From NCBI GenBank assembly GCA_964517265.1, contig CAZFBS010000021.1, positions 1 through 45,264 of the forward strand: DNA of 45,264 nt, written 5' to 3'. Position numbers and translations under genes: made by a program. Origin of the DNA: REEP01 sp964517265. Its GTDB lineage: Bacteria > Pseudomonadota > Alphaproteobacteria > Rhodospirillales > Defluviicoccaceae. Under the pieces are notes generated by a model that was not told the origin of the DNA, did not search any database, and saw only the letters and a list, made by a program, of their open reading frames with translations. This document shows positions 16,534 to 23,243 of this stretch, piece by piece. The stretch's first letter is position 1, and the number at the start of each line of letters is the position of its first letter.

Positions 16534-17004
16534 CGTATCCTTCCTGACTCGAAAATTTCGTCTGTTGAACCACAATATCGACATGATCAGATCCCGCGCG
16601 CAGGTTTACAATATCGACCCGGCAACCGCCCTGCCAACGCGATATTTTGGTGCAAAACCTATATGTTGGGGATAAGTTGTGGTTGTATCCCCACTTCTCT
16701 ACCGAAAGTCCCTGATGTGCGAATTCATCCCCAGATCCCTTGACCTATCCCCTGGGTTTTCGCCCCGGTCTCGCACGATATGATTGAAGAATCCGAGTGG
16801 CTGCCAACCTTTTCGGTGTGGATCGGTGGGTCCGTTGCAGAGGATGCGAGCATGTCGGCGCGCGCGGCATCGGCGCCGCGGCTTATCGAATTTGCGGCGG
16901 CTTGAGGACCATCCGGAACGCGGTGACGAAGGGTAGCAGGGCCGTCTTCATGGCGTTCGCCCGTGAGCACGAAAAAAACCCAAGTACAGCTGGAGGGTAC
17001 TTGA
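16534..17004. promoter_or_regulatory. gcrA-yccF divergent intergenic region with repeated ATCCCC octamers
   Basis: These 471 nt contain no convincing gene. An 8-bp inverted repeat TGGGGATA/TATCCCCA (16667-16674 and 16686-16693, 11-nt spacer) is followed by CATCCCCA (16726-16733) and TATCCCCT (16746-16753). GANTC sites are at 16546-16550 and 16789-16793. The yccF ribosome-binding site TGGAGGG is at its right end. The octamers look like binding sites for an unidentified regulator. Confidence 0.45.
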
Positions 17005-17445
17005 ATGTCTCTGTTAAGTATTCTTCTGAACGTGTTGTGGATCCTTACCGGCGGCATCTGGATGGCGCTCGCATGGGCGATTGCCGCAATCATCATGGCC
17101 ATCACGATCATCGGACTGCCTTGGACTCGCGCCGCCTTCAACATCGCCAACTATACGCTGCTGCCCTTCGGCCGGGTCGTGCTGCCGCGTGAGGTGGTCA
17201 AGGGGCGCGAGGATCTCGGTACCGGCTGGCTCGGGACGATCGGCAACCTTATCTGGCTGGTTCTGGTCGGCTGGTGGCTGGCGCTGGCGCATATCGCAAC
17301 CGCTGTCGGCCTTGCGATCACGATCATCGGCATCCCGTTCGCTTGGGCGCACCTAAAGATGATCCCGCTGGCCCTGTGGCCCGTCGGCCAGACGATCGTG
17401 ACGACGGAGGAAGCGGAAGTGCTGAGGATGGCCCGCACCGGATGA
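17005..17445 (+). CDS. YccF-domain inner membrane protein
   Basis: A 146-residue membrane protein with two YccF domains. Each has a hydrophobic pair of segments and the repeat 'AITIIGLPW...' / 'AITIIGIPFAWAHLKM', and 'LLPFGR' and 'LALWPVGQ' are the matching loop motifs of the two halves. Function is not established in the family. The start ATG has TGGAGGG about 7 nt upstream. It stands alone between gcrA and tRNA-Glu, the former divergent. Confidence 0.85.
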   Translation: MSLLSILLNVLWILTGGIWMALAWAIAAIIMAITIIGLPWTRAAFNIANYTLLPFGRVVLPREVVKGREDLGTGWLGTIGNLIWLVLVGWWLALAHIATAVGLAITIIGIPFAWAHLKMIPLALWPVGQTIVTTEEAEVLRMARTG

Positions 17446-17467
17446 GGGGGCCTCAAGCACATACAGT

Positions 17468-17543
17468 TGGCGTCCCCTAGGGGATTCGAACCCCTGTTGC
17501 CGCCGTGAGAGGGCGGTGTCCTAGGCCTCTAGACGAAGGGGAC
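17468..17543 (-). tRNA. tRNA-Glu(CUC)
   Basis: Read on the minus strand the 76-nt sequence folds into a full cloverleaf: acceptor GTCCCCT/AGGGGAC, anticodon stem CCGCC/GGCGG with loop CTCTCAC (anticodon CTC), T-arm with GTTCGAATC, discriminator G and an encoded CCA (17468-17470). The anticodon CUC reads GAG, so a separate tRNA-Glu(UUC) is expected elsewhere. Confidence 0.95.
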
Positions 17544-17678
17544 CGCGAGGCTGAGATCATCCCATGTAGCCGATCCGCTGGGGCCCGATCAAGTACCGAT
17601 CGCATGAGTCGGTACAGGAAGAGCGCTCGCGGGCGTCGGTGCTATGTCCTGGAGCCGTTCCTGCCATCCCTTGGGGTA

Positions 17679-18338
17679 TCAGCGCTGGATCAGAAACGAC
17701 ATCGGCTTGACGCGTCGCTGCCAGCCGAACCGCTCCAATTCGGGATCGAGATGATCCTCCTCCGGATAGCCAAGACAGAGATAGGCGACCAGCGACCACG
17801 CCTCCGGCACCTTCAGCAAGGCATGGATTCCGTCCGGATCGAGAATGGAAACCCATCCAAGGCCGAGACCGTGGGCGCGAGCGGCCAGCCACAGGATCTG
17901 GATCGCGCCGACGACAGAATAGGCAAGCGTTTCCGGCATGGTCCTGCGGCCGAGGCCGGCACCGTACGGGGTCTCTCGATCGACGAATACAGCGAGGTGC
18001 ACCGGCGCCTGATCCAGCCCGGAGAGCTTCAACTCGGCATACAGTCGCGCCCGCTCGCCTCGGTAGGTGGCAAGGGCATCTTGGTTGCAGGTAGCGAAAA
18101 TACGCCGGACGCCGGCCCGCCGCTCGGCATCATCGACTTTGACGAAACGCCAGGGTTGGCTGTTGCCAACAGATGGCGCCAGGGACGCCAAGCAAAGGAT
18201 GTCGTGGAGCAAGCGTTGGTCCACCGGATCGGTCCGGAAACGGCGGACATCCCGTCGCCAGCGCAGCAACGTCTCGAACTGGTGACGGAACACGCAATCA
18301 AACTGCGGAGGCTGGAAGCGACTGGCCGGCTCGTTCAT
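17679..18338 (-). CDS. bluB: 5,6-dimethylbenzimidazole synthase BluB
   Basis: A 219-residue nitroreductase-fold protein with the BluB signatures 'RWRRDVRRFRTDPVD', 'LASLAPSVGNSQPWRFVKV', 'GLGRRTMPETLAYSVV' and 'GLGWVSILDPDGIHALL', following the rhizobial enzyme closely along its length. BluB cleaves reduced FMN with O2 to make the lower ligand of vitamin B12. No other cobalamin gene is next to it, and I see no B12 riboswitch upstream. It is a single gene between tRNA-Glu and the divergent tRNA-Leu. Confidence 0.93.
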   Translation of the reverse strand: MNEPASRFQPPQFDCVFRHQFETLLRWRRDVRRFRTDPVDQRLLHDILCLASLAPSVGNSQPWRFVKVDDAERRAGVRRIFATCNQDALATYRGERARLYAELKLSGLDQAPVHLAVFVDRETPYGAGLGRRTMPETLAYSVVGAIQILWLAARAHGLGLGWVSILDPDGIHALLKVPEAWSLVAYLCLGYPEEDHLDPELERFGWQRRVKPMSFLIQR

Positions 18339-18523
18339 GACGCATCATTACTGTCACGAGCGCGTGGCTTTGCGCAAGCGCCGTTGCCGGAGGGGCGTGA
18401 TCAACTCCTGATGAACCCCCGATGAACCGGGCAAGAGGAACTCTGATCCGCACGCAAAATCCGCTACCGCGTGTCAATTCGATCTCGCGCGCCGGTTCGT
18501 GCTGTGGCACAACAACGGCAGTT

Positions 18524-18826
18524 GCGGACGTGGCGGAATCGGTAGACGCAGCAGACTTCACTCGGAGTGCCTGCGGAGAAATCCGCAGAGTAGAACCGCT
18601 CAAAGTCGGGGAACGCTAAGGGAGTTCGATACTTCTAGGCCAATCCCGAGCCAAGCCCCTCGTGAGGGAAGGTGTAGAGACTGGACGGGCGGCACCTAAC
18701 GCCGAAAGGTCATGGTGAAGGGACAGTCCAGACCACGAACGCCGTAAGGCGGCGGCGAAAGTCGAAGTGGCATGAAAATCTGCTTCTCAACCGAGAGTGC
18801 GGGTTCGAGTCCCGCCGTCCGCACCA
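18524..18826 (+). tRNA. tRNA-Leu(UAA), split by a group I intron
   Basis: Exon 1 is 18524-18558 and exon 2 is 18775-18826 (87 nt mature, CCA encoded at 18824-18826). Joined, they give acceptor GCGGACG/CGTCCGC, D-stem GCG/CGC, anticodon stem GCAGA/TCTGC with loop CTTAAAA (anticodon TAA), a long variable arm TCTC-AACC-GAGA typical of class II tRNA-Leu, and T-stem GCGGG/CCCGC. The split falls between U34 and A35 of the anticodon. A naive tRNA search without intron handling would miss this gene. Confidence 0.93.
18559..18774 (+). ncRNA. Group I self-splicing intron (IC3-like) in tRNA-Leu(UAA)
   Basis: The 216-nt insert follows a U (18558) and ends in G (18774), as group I introns do. The guide GAGU pairs with exon ACUU, putting a U-G wobble at the 5' splice site. 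P2 is a perfect hairpin CTGCGGA-GAAA-TCCGCAG (18571-18588). Core elements are recognisable: 'CAATCCCGAGCCAAGCC' (P/Q), 'GTGTAGAGACTGGACGGG' (R) and 'GGGACAGTCCA' (S), with P7 formed by GACTG (18679-18683) and CAGTC (18724-18728). These elements match my memory of the cyanobacterial tRNA-Leu(UAA) intron. No homing endonuclease is encoded. Splicing activity is inferred from intact core and exons. Confidence 0.9.
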
Positions 18827-19022
18827 TCTTTCCGAAGACAGGGCCCGATACAGCGGATGAACTGGTCCAGGGTGCTATCAGCGCAGATCTCAAGGCGAGG
18901 AGACTGTGTCCGTGGCCCGGGCTTCGGTGGCCGGCCCCGAGGGCAGTCGAGCCGAAGGGCAAGGCGGGCAGGCCAAGCTGACACCGGCTGGCACGGCGCC
19001 CGTTCCTGCTGAAACGAGAAGG

Positions 19023-19202
19023 TTATTCCGGCTTGGTGTCGATATTGCCGAGTGGATCTTGCTCGACGAGTTCGGCTACCCGCTCGTACAGGCTCGCAAA
19101 CTGATCCGCGCGCTCATCGGTTTCGGGGTCACCCCCGCCAATGCTGCGGAAGATGCTGGCGGCTTCCCGCAGGAGCCTTGCGGCGAACTCGGCATGTGTC
19201 AT
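19023..19202 (-). CDS. Small conserved hypothetical protein
   Basis: A 59-residue acidic, helical protein starting 'MTHAEFAARLLREAASIFRS' and ending 'ALVEQDPLGNIDTKPE' apart from small changes. It resembles small alphaproteobacterial proteins of this kind that I have no function for. The frame extends to 19271, but the segment before Met 19202 is basic and unlike the rest. No signal peptide, membrane segment or metal motif is visible. It stands alone, upstream of and divergent from the SLC13 transporter. Confidence 0.6.
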   Translation of the reverse strand: MTHAEFAARLLREAASIFRSIGGGDPETDERADQFASLYERVAELVEQDPLGNIDTKPE

Positions 19203-19473
19203 GATGTTCGGTGTCCCCACGATCCCGGCTTGGCGTTTGGCGGGTGACCTTAACGTTCCCCTCCGGCTCATGAAAGACTTTATACGGGCGCGAGTTCAGC
19301 GGCGGGGATTGCTCTGGGACAAGATTGGCCTGTAGTCTCTCCACTGCACGGGCGCCGGCCCGACGGACAGAGAGGCCCAATCTTCACGCAGAAGGCTCCT
19401 CGTAGACCTGTTCCGCTCTCGCCGGCCAACGCACTCTCGGATTGAACCGGCACAAAAGACGAAATCCGCGCGC

Positions 19474-21264
19474 ATGACTTGGGAAAGCCTTCAGATCGTC
19501 ATTGTTCTGACGCTCATCGTGGCGGTGTTCATCGGGTTCATCCGCGAGCGCGTGGGTGCGGATCTGATCGGCTTGTCCTGCGTTGCGGTGCTGCTTGCCC
19601 TCGGCATTCTCCCCATCGGGGAGGTGCTTGCGGTCTTCAGCAACCCCGCTCCGATCACGGTAGCGTGCATGTTCATTCTGAGCGCTGCGCTGGAGCGAAC
19701 CGGCGTCATCCAGTCGATGGGACAAGGGATTTCGCAAATCGGCTGGCGCTCGCCCGCATTGATTTTGCTCTTGCTGATGATCGTCGCGATGCTGATGTCG
19801 GCATTTATCAACAACACGCCGGTGGTGGTGATCATGACTCCGGTGATGATCGTTGTTGCACGTTCGGTCCAAGCGCCTGCCTCCCGCTTTCTGATCCCGT
19901 TGTCCTATGCCAGCATCTTCGGCGGCACCTGCACGTTGATCGGCACGTCCACCAACATTCTTGTCGACGGTGTGGCCCAGGCGCGTGGTATGGCACCGTT
20001 CGGGATGTTCGAGATCACACTGCCGGGCTTGATCCTCGGCTTTGTCGGTGTTGCCTACGTCACTTTGTTCGGCCAATGGCTGTTGCCTGTCCGCAAGACC
20101 ATGTCTGCATCGGTGGGGGCGATGCCCGAGCGGCAGTTTCTGACAAAGGTTCTGGTTCCGGAGGGCTCGCCCCTGATCGGCAAGACTCTCACCGAAGCCG
20201 GATTGGTCAGGAAACGCGGCTACCGGGTGATGGAAGTCATCCGCGACGATGTCTCGCTGGAGCCGGAGCACGGTGATCCGCTGCTGGCGGCCGGTGACCG
20301 GCTGGTAATCCGATCGCCCGCCGCCGATGTGCTCGGCTTGAGGAACGGCACCGGCCTGATTTTCGAGAATGGCGGCGAGCGGCCCGCTTTGCAGGAAATC
20401 AAGAGCCAGAAGGCCAAGATTATGGAAGGGATAATTGGCCCGAATTCTCCGTTCGTCGGCCACCGGGTTGCCGATCTCAACCTCCGCCGCCTCTATGGCG
20501 TTTATATTCTGGCGCTGCACCGCCAGGATGCGATCCTTACCGGCAATTTCGACCAAGTCCGCTTGGCATTCGGCGATACCTTGCTGCTGGAGGGACCGCC
20601 GGAGGGTCTGGAGCGGATGTTCGCCCAGTCCGTTCTCGTCAACCTCTCGGAGCCGACGGATCGGCCGTACCGGCGGCGGCATGCCCCGATCGCCGTTGCG
20701 GCGATTGCCTCGGTGATGGCGCTGGCGGCCGTCGAATTGGCGCCGATCGTCACTCTGGCGCTGATTGCGGCGGTGGTGGTGGTCGGCCTGGGGTGCTTGG
20801 ATCCGGACGAGGCCTACCGGTCCATCAACTGGCGGATCCTGATGCTGATTTTCTCGATGCTGGCACTGGGCCGCGCGATGGAGACGACCGGGACCGCGGC
20901 CATGATCGCCCGCGAGATCACCGCGCTGGTGGCCGGCCTCGGCCCCATCGCGATCCTCTCGGCGGTATACCTGATCACATCGCTTCTGACCGAAGTGTTG
21001 AGCAACAATGCGACCGCAATTCTGTTGACGCCCATTGCTATCGGGCTTGCTCAGGAACTGGGCGTTGATCCGCGGCCGTTCGTGGTGGCGGTGATGTTCG
21101 CGGCCAGCGCCAGTTTCGCTACCCCCATCGGATACCAGACCAATACCTTCGTCTATGGTGCCGGCGGCTATCGGTTCGGCGACTTCCTGCGCATCGGCGT
21201 GCCCCTCAACATTCTGATGTGGGCGACGGCGACGGTGGTGATCCCGCTGTTCTGGCGCTTGTAG
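19474..21264 (+). CDS. SLC13/DASS-type anion transporter with two RCK_C domains
   Basis: A 596-residue protein: about five N-terminal membrane segments with 'SAFINNTPVVVIMTPV' (first SNT-type substrate loop) and 'GGTCTLIGTSTNILVDG', two TrkA_C/RCK_C regulatory domains (about 218-290 and 310-382, 'LTEAGLVRKRGYRVMEVIRD', 'GDTLLLEGPPEGLERM'), then a second membrane half with 'LTEVLSNNATAILLTPIA' and 'IGYQTNTFVYG'. This layout is that of YfbS-like sodium/anion transporters, which move sulfate or dicarboxylates. Which anion cannot be decided. The central RCK_C domains suggest ligand control of transport. Confidence 0.87.
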   Translation: MTWESLQIVIVLTLIVAVFIGFIRERVGADLIGLSCVAVLLALGILPIGEVLAVFSNPAPITVACMFILSAALERTGVIQSMGQGISQIGWRSPALILLLLMIVAMLMSAFINNTPVVVIMTPVMIVVARSVQAPASRFLIPLSYASIFGGTCTLIGTSTNILVDGVAQARGMAPFGMFEITLPGLILGFVGVAYVTLFGQWLLPVRKTMSASVGAMPERQFLTKVLVPEGSPLIGKTLTEAGLVRKRGYRVMEVIRDDVSLEPEHGDPLLAAGDRLVIRSPAADVLGLRNGTGLIFENGGERPALQEIKSQKAKIMEGIIGPNSPFVGHRVADLNLRRLYGVYILALHRQDAILTGNFDQVRLAFGDTLLLEGPPEGLERMFAQSVLVNLSEPTDRPYRRRHAPIAVAAIASVMALAAVELAPIVTLALIAAVVVVGLGCLDPDEAYRSINWRILMLIFSMLALGRAMETTGTAAMIAREITALVAGLGPIAILSAVYLITSLLTEVLSNNATAILLTPIAIGLAQELGVDPRPFVVAVMFAASASFATPIGYQTNTFVYGAGGYRFGDFLRIGVPLNILMWATATVVIPLFWRL

Positions 21265-21615
21265 GCAGCTGCGAAAGCGATATCGGGATCACGCCGTTCG
21301 TGTGCAACGAGACAGAACGCAAACACCGTCCGGTTGTTGATGACACTTTGCTTTGGCATCGCCCGCGCATCCCGCGGGACCTCGCACTGGTGCATCGCGC
21401 CAAGCCCGGTGGCAAGGCGCTCTGGCCCTCCATTGGACCTCGATAGAAGACGCCGCTCACGCCAGGAACGAACTCATCACCCACGATAACCCCGGCTCAT
21501 TCGTCTGGGGCCCTCGCGAACTGGTGCACTGCCTGTGGTCGCCGCGCGATACGAGGGGCTGCGTTTCTCCATGCGAGGCCCGGGGGGCGGGTTACGATGT
21601 ATCTCGAAAGAGCCT
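21265..21615. other. Intergenic region between convergent transporter and gdhA
   Basis: These 351 nt separate two convergent genes. No plausible coding frame, RNA or strong T-tailed hairpin was found by eye; it may be decayed sequence. Confidence 0.4.
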
Positions 21616-22971
21616 CTAGACGACGCCTTGGTCGATCATCGCATCGGCGACTTTGCGAAAGCCGGCCATGTTCGCCCCCAGAACCAGATTGGCGGGGGCG
21701 CCGTATTCCTTGGCGGTCTCGCTGGCGGTACGATAGATATTCTCCATGATCTGCTTGAGCTTGGCATCGACTTCCTCGAAGGTCCACTGGATCATGCTGG
21801 CGTTCTGGCTCATCTCCAACTGGCTGGTCGCGACACCACCGGCGTTGGCAGCCTTGGCGGGACCATAGGCGATGCCGGCCTCGAGGAACGCATTGGTGGC
21901 GTCCTGAGTCGACGGCATGTTGGCGCCCTCAGAGACGCATACACAGCCGTTTTTAACAAGTTCGCGGGCATCTTCGAGATTGACTTCGTTTTGGGTCGCG
22001 CTCGGGAAGGCGGCATCGCAGGGAACAGACCAAACGCCATTGCGGCCGGGCGGATAATCCTCCACCGGGGTATAGAGAGCCCCGCGATGCTCCTCGACAT
22101 ATCGCGTCAGCCGAACCCGTTCGACTTCCTTGATCCGCTTGAGCAGGTCAAGATCGATGCCGCGCTCGTCGTAGATCATGCCGTTGGAATCGCTGACCGT
22201 GACCGGCTTGGCGCCGACGTGATAGAGCTTTTCGATGGTGTAGATCGAAACGTTGCCGGACCCCGAGACCGTACAGACTTTCCCTTCAAGGAATTCGCCG
22301 CGGTCGGCCAACATGTTCTCGGCGAATTAGACGGCGCCGTAGCCGGTGGCTTCGGTGCGGCCGAGGGATCCACCCCAGTTCAAGCCCTTGCCGGTCAGCA
22401 CTCCCTCGTATCGTCCGGTGAGACGTTTGTACTGCCCGTAAAGATAGCCGATCTCGCGTGCTCCGACGCCGATGTCGCCGGCGGGAACGTCGATGGTGGG
22501 ACCGATATGACGGAACAGTTCGGTCATGAAAGACTGACAAAAGCGCATGATCTCGTTGTCGGACTTGCCCTTGGGGTCAAAGTTGGCGCCGCCCTTGGCG
22601 CCGCCGATAGCAAGACCGGTCAGCGCATTCTTGAAGATCTGCTCGAAGCCGAGAAACTTGATGATGCCGGCGTTGACGTTGGGGTGAAAGCGCAAGCCGC
22701 CCTTGTATGGTCCAAGGGCGGAGTTAAACTCGATCCGGTAGCCCTTGTTGACCTGGACGCTACCTCGATCGTCAATCCACGCCACACGAAAAAGGATCTG
22801 CCGCTCCGGCTCAATGATACGCTGAATGATGTTGTGCTTTTGGTATTTCGGGTTGCAGTCGAGAAGAGGTTTAAGAGATACTAGAACTTCCTCAGCTGCT
22901 TGATAGAACTCAGCCTGAGCAGGACTACTGTGCTTGAGGTAATCGATCGTATCGATAATGTAGGACGACAT
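21616..22971 (-). pseudogene. gdhA: NADP-type glutamate dehydrogenase interrupted by an in-frame TAA
   Basis: Two consecutive blocks in one frame make up a complete GdhA (450 codons without the stops). Block 1 (22971-22330) covers the N-terminal domain with 'GPYKGGLRFHP', 'GGAKGGANFDPKGKSD' and 'DVPAGDIGVGAREIGYL'; block 2 (22326-21616) covers the Rossmann domain with 'VSGSGNVSIYTIEKL' and 'AEGANMPSTQDATNAF'. They are joined at 'EATGYGAV-stop-FAENML', where the family has Tyr (e.g. E. coli 'YGLVYF'); the codon is TAA (22327-22329 on the plus strand: tta), one base from TAC. Everything else is intact and well conserved, so the lesion is recent, a sequencing error, or read through. Start ATG (22969-22971) is chosen from 'MSSYIIDTIDYLKHSS'. 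The intact dehydrogenase at base 1 may cover its role. Confidence 0.88.
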
Positions 22972-23243
22972 AGCAAAAGCTTTCTTACTTTTGTTGAACG
23001 GTGTTCTTCCGGCCGCGAGCTTGGCTGTCTGCATCAAGACCAGAGGGAGGGGATCGGGGCTTGTTATATCGGCGTCAGGGAACGGTTTCATGCCTTTTTT
23101 CCTGGTGACGGAAGAACCGGGGCAAGAAAACGGAAAAGCTGCGCCGATCGGCTTCCGGCGTGGCGGCGGGAGACGACGAAGCCGGTGCATAGGCGGGCGG
23201 TAGCATACGGGCGGCCGCGGGACGGGAAGATGAGCGAACAGCG

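Noticed and set aside
18339..18523. Possible cobalamin riboswitch upstream of bluB
   Set aside because: No B12-box or conserved core elements were found on the minus strand, and the gap is short.
18524..18826. Short open frames across the tRNA-Leu region
   Set aside because: They are explained by the split tRNA and its intron; no endonuclease motif (LAGLIDADG, GIY-YIG, HNH) is present.
19384..20682. 432-codon minus-strand frame opposite the SLC13 transporter
   Set aside because: Very polar, repeated Asp/Arg/His translation mirrors the hydrophobic codons of the transporter.
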